This document shows, one piece after another, positions 7,993 to 15,524 of a stretch of 54,799 bases of DNA. Position 1 is the first letter of the stretch. Each line of letters starts with the position of its first letter. Position numbers and translations under genes: made by a program. The notes beneath the pieces are model-generated. The model did no database searches and was not told the DNA's origin. It saw only the letters and a list, made by a program, of their open reading frames with translations. Where the stretch lies: positions 1 through 54,799 of the forward strand of contig NZ_JBAHUQ010000038.1 of NCBI RefSeq assembly GCF_036689865.1, given 5' to 3'. The DNA is from Magnetococcus sp. PR-3 (GTDB lineage: Bacteria > Pseudomonadota > Magnetococcia > Magnetococcales > Magnetococcaceae).

Positions 7993-9000
7993 ATGGCTGA
8001 ACAGCCCAATAGCTACTTAACCCTGGCCGATCTGTACAAGCGCCAGCAGAACGCCGGGACCAAGCAGTTGGCCAACATCATTAACATGATGGCCAAGGTC
8101 AACCCCATCATGGAGGATGTGCCCATTCTAGAGGCCAACTCCGGCAATACCCACAAAACCACCCGCACCATCCAGTTGCCCCAGGTGCATTGGAAAAATG
8201 TGGCCGAAGCCACCGAACCGAGTAAATCCGGCACCGAGCAGGTCGAGGATGGCACCGGTTTAATGGAGGCTTGGAGTGAAGTGCCCGACGATCTGGTGAA
8301 GATCTCGGCGGATGGTAAAAAACTGCGCCTGGATGAAGCGCAAACCTTTATTGAGGCGATGAGCCAGGAGTTTGCCCGGACCTTCTTCTACGGTTCCAAA
8401 AAGACCAATCCCAAGCAGTTTGATGGGGTGTTTACCCGCTTCTCGCAACTGGCCAGCAGCGGGGAAGGGGCGCAAATTTTGGATGCAGGCGGCACCGGCT
8501 TGGACAACACCAGTATCTTCCTGGGGGTCTGGTCGGAGCGTAACGGTCACCTGATCTACCCCAAGGGCACCAAGGCGGGCCTGGAACGTAAGGATATGGG
8601 GTTAAAGAGCAAGGATGATGGCGGTAAAAAGCTGCTGGTGTGGGAGGAGATGTTCCAACAGCATGTGGGTTTGACCATTCGTAAACCCAACGAGTTCTGC
8701 CGTATTGCCAACATCGATGTCAGCGACCTGACCCGAGATGCCTCCTCGGGGGCTAATCTGATGAGTCTGCTGATCGATGCCTACTACCTGCTTAACGCCC
8801 GTATGCATGGTGATGCCCGCGCGGTGATCTACTGCAACACCACCGTTAAGCAGTTTTTGCATCACCAGATGATCAATGCCAACGGCAACGTCACCATGGG
8901 TATGGATGAGGTGGCGGGTAAAGAGGTGATGAAACTGCTGGAGATGCCCATTCGTGAGTGTGAAGGCATCATCAATAACGAAGCTCAGGTTACCGCCTAA
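7993..9000 (+). CDS. Phage major capsid protein
   Basis: The 335-aa product fits the GP7/Bbp17 type of HK97-fold major capsid proteins: the N-terminus LTLADLYKRQQNAG with ANIINMMAKVNPIMEDVPILEAN is characteristic, and the middle segment MSQEFARTFFYGS...DGVFTRF matches the family. It forms the icosahedral shell. The gene lies between scaffold and the Bbp16-like cement protein, as in BPP-1-like phages, and has a TAGGAG ribosome site. No frameshift or truncation is seen. Confidence 0.92.
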   Translation: MAEQPNSYLTLADLYKRQQNAGTKQLANIINMMAKVNPIMEDVPILEANSGNTHKTTRTIQLPQVHWKNVAEATEPSKSGTEQVEDGTGLMEAWSEVPDDLVKISADGKKLRLDEAQTFIEAMSQEFARTFFYGSKKTNPKQFDGVFTRFSQLASSGEGAQILDAGGTGLDNTSIFLGVWSERNGHLIYPKGTKAGLERKDMGLKSKDDGGKKLLVWEEMFQQHVGLTIRKPNEFCRIANIDVSDLTRDASSGANLMSLLIDAYYLLNARMHGDARAVIYCNTTVKQFLHHQMINANGNVTMGMDEVAGKEVMKLLEMPIRECEGIINNEAQVTA

Positions 9001-9011
9001 AGGAGGCCACC

Positions 9012-9407
9012 ATGACACTCTATTGCCACAACAGTCTGTTTAGTGAAGATCAGGCGGTCACCACCTCTGGGGCCTCCGACAACCATCTGAACCATACCCA
9101 CTTGGGGGATCTTGGCCACGGCACGCCGGTACCGCTCTCGGTTCAGGTCACCGAGGACTTTACCGGTTGCACCAGTGTACAGGTTGAGGTGCAGGCCGAC
9201 GACAACAGCAGTTTTTCCAGCCCCACCACCCTGGCTTCCAGTGGTGCGGTGGCGGTGGCTGAGCTGCTGGCGGGGTACCGTTTTCCCCTTAACGTCATGC
9301 CCAGCGGTAGTGGTCAGCAGTATCTACGGCTTTACTACACCGTGGTGGGTACGGCAACTGCGGGTAAACTGACCGCCGGTATCACCGGTGGCAACGGCTC
9401 ACGCTAA
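9012..9407 (+). CDS. Bbp16-like capsid cement/decoration protein
   Basis: A 131-aa beta-rich product starting 11 nt after the capsid gene with a perfect AAAGGAGG ribosome site. The opening FSEDQAVT.SGASDNHL and the TPVPLSVQVTEDFTG and LPLNV-like segments resemble Bbp16, the protein that decorates and stabilises the BPP-1 head. The strong ribosome site suggests high expression, fitting a stoichiometric capsid component. Confidence 0.8.
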   Translation: MTLYCHNSLFSEDQAVTTSGASDNHLNHTHLGDLGHGTPVPLSVQVTEDFTGCTSVQVEVQADDNSSFSSPTTLASSGAVAVAELLAGYRFPLNVMPSGSGQQYLRLYYTVVGTATAGKLTAGITGGNGSR

Positions 9408-9421
9408 AGGAGCGCCTAACC

Positions 9422-9730
9422 ATGTTATGTCGTGTTATCCGCGCCATCTATATCTATGACAAACTCTACCAACCCGGTGAGCAGCTGACGCTGGAAGCCA
9501 GGGATTACGCCAAATATAGCCCCTCCTGCCTGGAGATGGTGCAGCGCGATACCCTGCCCAGCAAAGCTCAGATTGAACAGTTCTGCCAGGTTCGCTATGG
9601 GGTGGAGCTGAATAAAAGCTGGGGGTTAGAGCGCATGAGAACCACCCTTCATGGTCTGTTGAGCGGGGCGCTAAGCCCGGCCTCTTTGACCAGTAAAACC
9701 ACCAAGAAGGAGGCCGACCCCAGCCCTTGA
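9422..9730 (+). CDS. Phage head-module protein of unknown function, 102 aa
   Basis: It starts 14 nt after the cement gene with AAAGGAG. The N-terminus (VIRAIYIYDKLYQPGEQL) is compact and beta-like; the C-terminal 30 residues are Ser/Thr/Lys-rich and probably disordered. Position suggests a head or head-completion protein. A terminator pair follows, so it is probably the last gene of the capsid transcript. Confidence 0.65.
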   Translation: MLCRVIRAIYIYDKLYQPGEQLTLEARDYAKYSPSCLEMVQRDTLPSKAQIEQFCQVRYGVELNKSWGLERMRTTLHGLLSGALSPASLTSKTTKKEADPSP

Positions 9731-9752
9731 TCTAAGGGGGAGGATGATCCCG

Positions 9753-9862
9753 CTGTGGGGGTGTTTAAGCCCCCACAGTGCTGGGGGCACCTGCTGCTCT
9801 ATAAAACGATGTTATCACACGTTCTGTTGGTAAGGGCACCCGCTGTAGGGTGCCCTTTTTTT
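9753..9862 (+). terminator. Tandem hairpins with a strong intrinsic terminator
   Basis: A 9-bp stem CTGTGGGGG/CCCCCACAG (9753-9778) with an 8-nt loop has no T-run. A second stem, GGGCACC/GGGTGCCC (9834-9855), is followed by seven T. Together they close the head gene transcript before the tail genes. Confidence 0.8.
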
Positions 9863-9890
9863 ATGGGTCCTGTTGTGAAGGGAAGTAACC

Positions 9891-10523
9891 ATGGCCATAC
9901 ACACCACCACTGCCAATTTGGGCTTGGAACGGGCGGGGCTTAAACCCATGACCCCAGGGGATGGCTCCCCTGAAGATCAAATGATCGCCACCTATGGGGA
10001 GAGCTGGGCCAGTGAAATGTTGGCGCTGCACCCCTGGCGCTTTGCCACCCGCGACTGGGACCCCCGTAACCACCCTGATTATGAAACGCTGTTTAGCGTG
10101 ACCGATCAACACCCGGATTGGGCCTATGAAATTCCTCTGACCAGTGTGCCCTCACTGGTGCGGATCTTGGCGGTGTATGACCCGGCTGATCAACCCATAG
10201 AGACCTATGCGGTGATGGTCTCTCCGGGGTATGACAACGTTCAGACCAACTGGGCGCTCTATAGCAACCAGCCCGTGGGGCGCATTCGGGCGGTGTATCT
10301 GAATGATGACTACCGCACGTTGGCGCCGCTCTATCAATCGGCCCTGGCGTGGCGTGTGGCTTACGAGGCCGCCATTATCCGCAAAAGTGCCAAACAGGCC
10401 ACCATTCAGTGGTTGTTCCAGCAGTATCAGCTAACCATGGGGCAAGCCATGGCGGCGGATGCCAACCAAACACCGGAACCTGATCGCTATGCCCGCAATA
10501 TCTTTAGTGATGCAAAGGGGTAG
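9891..10523 (+). CDS. Tail tubular protein A (T7 gp11-like adaptor)
   Basis: The 210-aa product has the family hallmarks: an early GDGSPEDQMIATYGESWASEML helix region (seen in parts), HPWRFATR, and the later LAWRVAYEAAI segment. In podoviruses this adaptor ring sits under the portal and joins it to the nozzle. Its stop lies 3 nt before the nozzle gene, as in related phages. GAAGGGAAGT precedes the start. Confidence 0.88.
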   Translation: MAIHTTTANLGLERAGLKPMTPGDGSPEDQMIATYGESWASEMLALHPWRFATRDWDPRNHPDYETLFSVTDQHPDWAYEIPLTSVPSLVRILAVYDPADQPIETYAVMVSPGYDNVQTNWALYSNQPVGRIRAVYLNDDYRTLAPLYQSALAWRVAYEAAIIRKSAKQATIQWLFQQYQLTMGQAMAADANQTPEPDRYARNIFSDAKG

Positions 10524-10526
10524 AAC

Positions 10527-12575
10527 ATGGCCTCTATAACCCAACGATCTTACACCGGGGGGGAGCTTAACCCGCTGCTGCACGCCCGTTCGGATCAAGA
10601 GAAGTACAGCACCGGCATGGCGCTGTGCCAAAACTTTATGGTGCTGCCCCAAGGGGGGGCGTGTAACCGTCCGGGTATGCAGTTTTTGACCGAGCTTTGG
10701 GACCAGGGCAACAGCGCCCGGTTTATTCCCTTCTCCTTCAACACCGAGCAAACCTATGTGTTGGTGTTTGCTCATCTGACCATGTATGTGCTGATGGATG
10801 GCGGCGTGGTGTTGGATGACAACAATGACCCCTATGTGTTGACCACGCCCTATGCGGCCACAGAGCTAGACGGCATTGGCTACGCCCAATCGGCGGATGT
10901 GCTCTATGTGGTGCACAACAGCCACCCCTTACAAAAGCTGGCCCGTAGTGATCATGCCGACTGGAGCTTAAGCCAGCCGGATTTTATGCCTGTGCAGCAA
11001 CCACCCGTTATCACCAGTAGCGGTTTTTATGGCAAAAACAACACCCTGGAAACCACCGCGCTGTATGACACCATGACCTACGTGATCACCGCCCTCTCTG
11101 AGCAGACGGCCGAAGAGTCCACCGTCAGCGCCAGCTGGGATCAAGATGCCCGTGTGGGGGATAACTGGGCGGCGGGGGAGTACATTAAACTGACCTGGGA
11201 TGCCGCCAGTGGTGCGGACCGTTACCGCATTTATAAATCCAAAAACGGGGTGTTTGGTTTTATTGGGGAGACTGCAACACTCGCCTTTGAAGATGATCGC
11301 ATTGAACCGGACCTGACCGATACCCCCCCGGAGCCGGTGAACCCGTTTGACAGTGCCGGAAATTACCCCAGCGTGGTGGGCTTTGCTGAGCAACGCTTGT
11401 TGGCGGCTTCCACCGATGACCGTACCCAAACGGTGTGGATGTCCCGCACCGGTCAGTTTGAGAATATGGCCACCTCTAGCCCTTTAAAAGATGATGATGC
11501 CATTACCTACACCCTTGCCGGGTTAAAGGTAAATGCGGTGCGGCATATTCTGGCGTTGGATGGGTTGATGATGCTCACCTCCGGTGGGGTGTGGCGGGCC
11601 TATGCGGGGGATGGCGGCCCCTTAACCCCCACCACCATTCAGGTGAAAATGCACCACAATATGGGCTCGGCCCAGACCCCGCCTCCCATGGTGATTGGCG
11701 ATACCCTGCTCTATGTACACAACCAGGGTGGGCGGGTGCTCTCCATGGTCTACGATTACGCCAAAGGGGAGCAGGGAGGCTACCGGCCCAACGACCGCTC
11801 CATCCTCTCGGCGCATCTGTTAGAGAACCACACCATTGTGGATTGGAGCTATGCCCAGGAGCCCCACGGTATTTTGTGGGTGGTGCGGGATGATGGCCTG
11901 TTGTTGGGCTTTACCTTTATGGATGAACATCTGGTCTACGCCTGGCACCAGCACCCTACCGACGGCATGGTCGAACGGGTTTGCGCCATTGAAGAGGGGG
12001 CGGAGCATGGGGTGTATCTGCTGATTAAACGTACCGTGAACGGCCAGGAAAAACGCTTTATTGAGCGGCTGCACAGCCGCACCTTTACCGATCTGAATGA
12101 CGCCTTTTTTGTAGACAGTGGTTTGAGCTACAGCGGCAGCGCCGTAACCAGCATCAGCGGGTTGGATCATCTGGAGGGGGCGACGGTGGTGGCGGTGGCC
12201 GATGGGGGGGTGGTGGAGAACCTGACGGTTAGCGCCGGGGCGATCACCCTGCCCAGTGCTGCCAGTACGGTGCAGGTGGGGTTGCCCTACAGCAGCGCGA
12301 TTAAAAAACTGCCCCTCAACGGGGGGTATCTGCATGGGGTGAGCAAACAGGTGACCGAGGTGGTGTTGGATCTCTACCAAAGTGCCGGTGGGCGGGTGGC
12401 GATTGAGGGGCAGGATAACCAAATTGATACCAGCCACACCCTGCAAAGCTACCAGCAGGTGCGGGTTACCATGCCCGCCAATAATGATCTGATGGCACAG
12501 ATCTCTATCATCCAAGACCAGCCTTTGCCCATGACGCTGCTGGCCGACAGCCCGGTATTTGACCTTGGACGTTAA
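10527..12575 (+). CDS. Tail nozzle / tail tubular protein B-like protein
   Basis: The 682-aa product opens with the conserved TGGELNPLLHARSDQEKY and NFMVLPQGGACNRPGMQF segments typical of podovirus nozzle (tail tubular B or stabilisation) proteins. A fibronectin-like stretch is suggested around residues 210-255 (YVITALSEQTAEES and WDAASGADRYRIYKS). The protein forms the distal tail tube through which DNA leaves the capsid. It directly follows the adaptor gene, and its 3' end overlaps the next gene by 17 nt. Confidence 0.88.
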   Translation: MASITQRSYTGGELNPLLHARSDQEKYSTGMALCQNFMVLPQGGACNRPGMQFLTELWDQGNSARFIPFSFNTEQTYVLVFAHLTMYVLMDGGVVLDDNNDPYVLTTPYAATELDGIGYAQSADVLYVVHNSHPLQKLARSDHADWSLSQPDFMPVQQPPVITSSGFYGKNNTLETTALYDTMTYVITALSEQTAEESTVSASWDQDARVGDNWAAGEYIKLTWDAASGADRYRIYKSKNGVFGFIGETATLAFEDDRIEPDLTDTPPEPVNPFDSAGNYPSVVGFAEQRLLAASTDDRTQTVWMSRTGQFENMATSSPLKDDDAITYTLAGLKVNAVRHILALDGLMMLTSGGVWRAYAGDGGPLTPTTIQVKMHHNMGSAQTPPPMVIGDTLLYVHNQGGRVLSMVYDYAKGEQGGYRPNDRSILSAHLLENHTIVDWSYAQEPHGILWVVRDDGLLLGFTFMDEHLVYAWHQHPTDGMVERVCAIEEGAEHGVYLLIKRTVNGQEKRFIERLHSRTFTDLNDAFFVDSGLSYSGSAVTSISGLDHLEGATVVAVADGGVVENLTVSAGAITLPSAASTVQVGLPYSSAIKKLPLNGGYLHGVSKQVTEVVLDLYQSAGGRVAIEGQDNQIDTSHTLQSYQQVRVTMPANNDLMAQISIIQDQPLPMTLLADSPVFDLGR

Positions 12576-13029
12576 CGTCATACCCGCCACCCAGGCCCAT
12601 GTGGATTTTGTGTTAAAGCATATCCGCCCCCAGGATCGCATGGCGGCATGGATCTACACCGGTAAACCCATAGAGCAGGCCCTGCCTGAAACCGTTGCCG
12701 CCACACCGGATTGCCACAGTGTGTTGGTGGCGGGTGAGCCGGTGGCCCTGTGTGGGGTGGCGGTGGCGTCCCTGTTGGGTGGGGTGGGTATGCCGTGGGT
12801 GTTGGGTACGGAGGCGATGACCCAAAACCCCATCCGTTTTTTGCGCCACAGTCGACGCATGGTGGTGCAGATGCGCCGTGCATGGCCCCACCTGGTTAAT
12901 GTGGTGGCGGATGATAACACCCCGGTTAAGCAGTGGTTGCAGTGGCTGGGTTTTGAACTGAGCGCGCCTTTTGCCTATGGCAGGGCAGGGCGCATGTTCC
13001 GACGTTTTGAAATAAGAGGTGCAGCATGA
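12559..13029 (+). CDS. T7 gp13-like internal virion protein, 156 aa
   Basis: The fold resembles a GNAT acetyltransferase, as in the T7 gp13 family: VLVAGEPVALCGVAV, then WVLGTEAM followed by a basic helix (RFLRHSRRMVVQM), then the closing LQWLGFELSAP. T7 gp13 acts in internal core assembly; acetyltransferase activity is not expected. The start is uncertain. TTG 12559 opens the longest frame inside the nozzle gene and TTG 12565 is an alternative; no ATG is available. The stop overlaps the next ATG. Confidence 0.8.
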   Translation: MTLDVNVIPATQAHVDFVLKHIRPQDRMAAWIYTGKPIEQALPETVAATPDCHSVLVAGEPVALCGVAVASLLGGVGMPWVLGTEAMTQNPIRFLRHSRRMVVQMRRAWPHLVNVVADDNTPVKQWLQWLGFELSAPFAYGRAGRMFRRFEIRGAA

Positions 13030-13628
13030 GTTTTGAGACCATTGGTGCGGCCATCCTTGGATCGGCCGCTGCAGCTGGTGCCGGTAGCACGGCAACGGCG
13101 GGTGCGGGTATGGCGGCGTTGGGTTCTGCCACCAGCGTCTTGGGTACGGGTATGCGTATGTTACAGAGCCGCCAGCAGGCCAAATATCAACAACAGGTGG
13201 CCAACAACAATGCCACCTTGGCACAAATGAACGCGCAGGATGCCTTGGATCGTGGCCGTCTGGCCAAGCAGAACAAACGTTTGCAAAACCGTGCTTTGGC
13301 CGGTAAACAGCGGGCGATGTTAGGGGCCTCAGGGGTGGAGCTGGAGAGTGGTAGCGCCTTGGAGATGCAGGTCGATAGCGCGGAGATGGCCGAGATGGAT
13401 CTGTTGCAGATCGAGGCCAACGCCCAACGGGAGGCGTGGCGCCATAGTGTCCATGCGGGTCATGAACGGGCCCAAGGCGAGCTGGCGATGATGGCCGGTG
13501 CCAACAACGCCACCCAGAGCTTTATGCAGGGTATGGGCAGTCTGCTCAAAGATGGCCGTAAGGTGGCTGATCGTTGGAACCGAAAACAGCCGCCAACCCT
13601 GCCTAAACCCACATCAAGGTATTTTTGA
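13026..13628 (+). CDS. Internal virion protein B (T7 gp14-like)
   Basis: The 200-aa product has a Gly/Ala-rich hydrophobic N-terminus (residues 5-40) followed by a long Gln/Asn/Ala helical segment with the family signature KNKRLQNRALAGKQRAML-like stretch and GVELESGSALEMQ. T7 gp14 forms an outer-membrane pore during DNA ejection; the same role is likely. It lies between the gp13-like and gp15-like genes as expected. The ATG overlaps the upstream TGA. Confidence 0.85.
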   Translation: MSFETIGAAILGSAAAAGAGSTATAGAGMAALGSATSVLGTGMRMLQSRQQAKYQQQVANNNATLAQMNAQDALDRGRLAKQNKRLQNRALAGKQRAMLGASGVELESGSALEMQVDSAEMAEMDLLQIEANAQREAWRHSVHAGHERAQGELAMMAGANNATQSFMQGMGSLLKDGRKVADRWNRKQPPTLPKPTSRYF

Positions 13629-13630
13629 TC

Positions 13631-15142
13631 ATGCCTATTATTCCTACCACCACCGGATCAACCGTTAAGGCCCAAGCGCTGAACGCACCGGCTCAGCAGA
13701 TACACGCCCCCGCTGCGGCTTTTGGCCCCCCACCAGAAGGGCTGGAACAGATTGGGCAGTTTTTGCATCAACAGGGGGTGCAGCAAATGGATGAGGCAGC
13801 CCAGCAGGCTTGGCAGGCTGATCAACAGCATTTGGCCCATCAAGAGCTTAAAATGGTCGAGCATCTTCAAACCTTGGAGCAGGAGGCTTTATCTCCGCAG
13901 GGGGCGGCGGATCATGATCGTAATCCACCGATGGCCGATCAGGTCGATCGGGCGCTTTCCGGGTATGAGGTGGGGTTTAAGCTTGGGGCGACCCGGGCCC
14001 AGTTTCAAGACCGTAAAGCCGCCTTGGCCGATGTTTTTAAAAACCGTCTTTCAACCCAACAACAGCAGAGACAACAGCAGGTTGAGACACACACCTTTGA
14101 GACCGGTTTGCAGCGGGAGGTACAGACCGCCGTGGCCGCTTGGCAGACCCCGCAAGAGCGGCAACACTGGAGCCGGCAAGCCCTCAAGCGGGTGTTTGAC
14201 TATGCCCAGCGCTGGGCGCTGCCCCCAAGTTGGGTGGCGGCACAAAAACAGGCCCTCAGTGATGGGGTCTATGGTGGGGTGGTTCAGCATATGTTGGCGC
14301 AGGGGGCGTTGGAGGGGGCCCAGCATTTTTTAACCCAGCACCGTGGGCAGATGAGCCAGGAGCAGGGCCAGCAGTTGCAGGATGTGGTGGCGCGAACCGT
14401 TCAGCACCAAGCGGTGCAAACTCAGGTGGAAACGCTGTTTATGCAGCATGGGGGCAGTGAAGTCGCCGCGCAAGCAGCGGCCAAGCAGCTGGACCAGGCC
14501 ATCAGTCAGCCGGTTGCCCAGGGGTTGGCGGTGCGCTATGCCCGTGCGGCTCGCTTACAGGCGCAGGCGGAACGGGAACACTATACCCACGCCATAAACG
14601 TGGTTCGCCAAGGTCAGCACCCCGACACCCTGCCGCCAGCGACCTTTCATGCCCTAACCCCGCTACAACGGCAGCAGCTGCAAAGGGTGTATGCCCACCG
14701 GGAAGCACAGGGAGATATCACCCTGCCGGAACGCTATGCCGCCGCCTTTTACGCCCTGCGTGATAACCCCGAACAGTTTGAGGCAACCCATTTTGCCGAT
14801 GGTCTTTCCGATGCAGACTTGCGCTTTTTTGAACAAAAAAAACAGGCGCTGATCTTGGGAGAGGAGGGTCCAGGCCACTTACGCTTTATGCAGGGGGTGG
14901 CCCATCTCTCCCAGGCCGAGGGGTTGAGTGCCCAACAGATTGGGCTCTATTTGAAAAAGGTTGCCCAGGAGGTCACCCGGCAGCAGCGTGGTGGGGGGGG
15001 CTTAAGTGGAGAGGACCATATGCGTATTGCCCAGGATCTGTATGTAGACCCGATGGTGCAGGCCGAGCTGCAGAGGCACCAACCAGAGGGTGAGACGCCA
15101 ACAGAGCCGGGTCGGTCTGCCGCAGATCACCCAACGGGATAA
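13631..15142 (+). CDS. Internal virion protein C-like (gp15 position)
   Basis: A 503-aa, very Gln-rich helical protein beginning with a flexible N-terminus. The middle holds repeated amphipathic helices with YAQRW, QLQDVV and LDQAI motifs, consistent with a gp15-type ejection protein that builds the periplasmic tunnel with gp14. ATG 13631 is preferred to the upstream in-frame TTG 13625. No separate large gp16-like transglycosylase follows, unlike T7. The call rests on position, size and composition rather than clear motifs. Confidence 0.72.
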   Translation: MPIIPTTTGSTVKAQALNAPAQQIHAPAAAFGPPPEGLEQIGQFLHQQGVQQMDEAAQQAWQADQQHLAHQELKMVEHLQTLEQEALSPQGAADHDRNPPMADQVDRALSGYEVGFKLGATRAQFQDRKAALADVFKNRLSTQQQQRQQQVETHTFETGLQREVQTAVAAWQTPQERQHWSRQALKRVFDYAQRWALPPSWVAAQKQALSDGVYGGVVQHMLAQGALEGAQHFLTQHRGQMSQEQGQQLQDVVARTVQHQAVQTQVETLFMQHGGSEVAAQAAAKQLDQAISQPVAQGLAVRYARAARLQAQAEREHYTHAINVVRQGQHPDTLPPATFHALTPLQRQQLQRVYAHREAQGDITLPERYAAAFYALRDNPEQFEATHFADGLSDADLRFFEQKKQALILGEEGPGHLRFMQGVAHLSQAEGLSAQQIGLYLKKVAQEVTRQQRGGGGLSGEDHMRIAQDLYVDPMVQAELQRHQPEGETPTEPGRSAADHPTG

Positions 15143-15173
15143 AGAACCGCATCAATCGGTTGATGGATCGATG

Positions 15174-15199
15174 GCTCACCCTTTTGGTGAGCTTTTTTT
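15174..15199 (+). terminator. Intrinsic terminator before the tail-fibre genes
   Basis: GCTCACC/GGTGAGC stem with a CTTTT loop and seven T. The T-run is followed at once by ATGGAGAG, the ribosome site region of the next gene. It ends the internal-protein transcript. Confidence 0.85.
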
Positions 15200-15213
15200 A
15201 TGGAGAGAACAGA

Positions 15214-15522
15214 ATGAACGTACACGCGTATAGCATTGGTGGTAAAACCGCCACATTGGTGGTGTCTGACACAACCCAATCCATGAGTATTCCCCAGACA
15301 AAGCAGGGGTTTCAACAGGTGTTAATTACCAACAGTGGGGATGCTGTGGTGTTCATGGCGTTGGGTGATGCCACGGTTACGGCAGATAGTGAGGATACCC
15401 CCATTCTGCCCGGGAGTGCCCAACCCTTTTCACGGGGAAATGGGGATACCCACCTAGCCGCCATCTGTGCCAGTGGGCAGAGCAGCAACGCCCTGCATGT
15501 GACCCCCGGTAAAGGGGTGTAA
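15214..15522 (+). CDS. Small beta-rich phage tail-region protein, 102 aa
   Basis: ATG 15214 has GGAGAG 8 nt upstream. The 102-aa product is predicted beta-rich (ATLVVSDTTQSMSIP, QVLITNSGDAVVFM, ending SSNALHVTPGKG). Small proteins of this type often lie before tail fibre genes and may be fibre-associated or tip proteins. It begins a new transcript after the terminator and ends 2 nt before the fibre gene. I do not recognise a named family. Confidence 0.65.
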   Translation: MNVHAYSIGGKTATLVVSDTTQSMSIPQTKQGFQQVLITNSGDAVVFMALGDATVTADSEDTPILPGSAQPFSRGNGDTHLAAICASGQSSNALHVTPGKGV

Positions 15523-15524
15523 CC

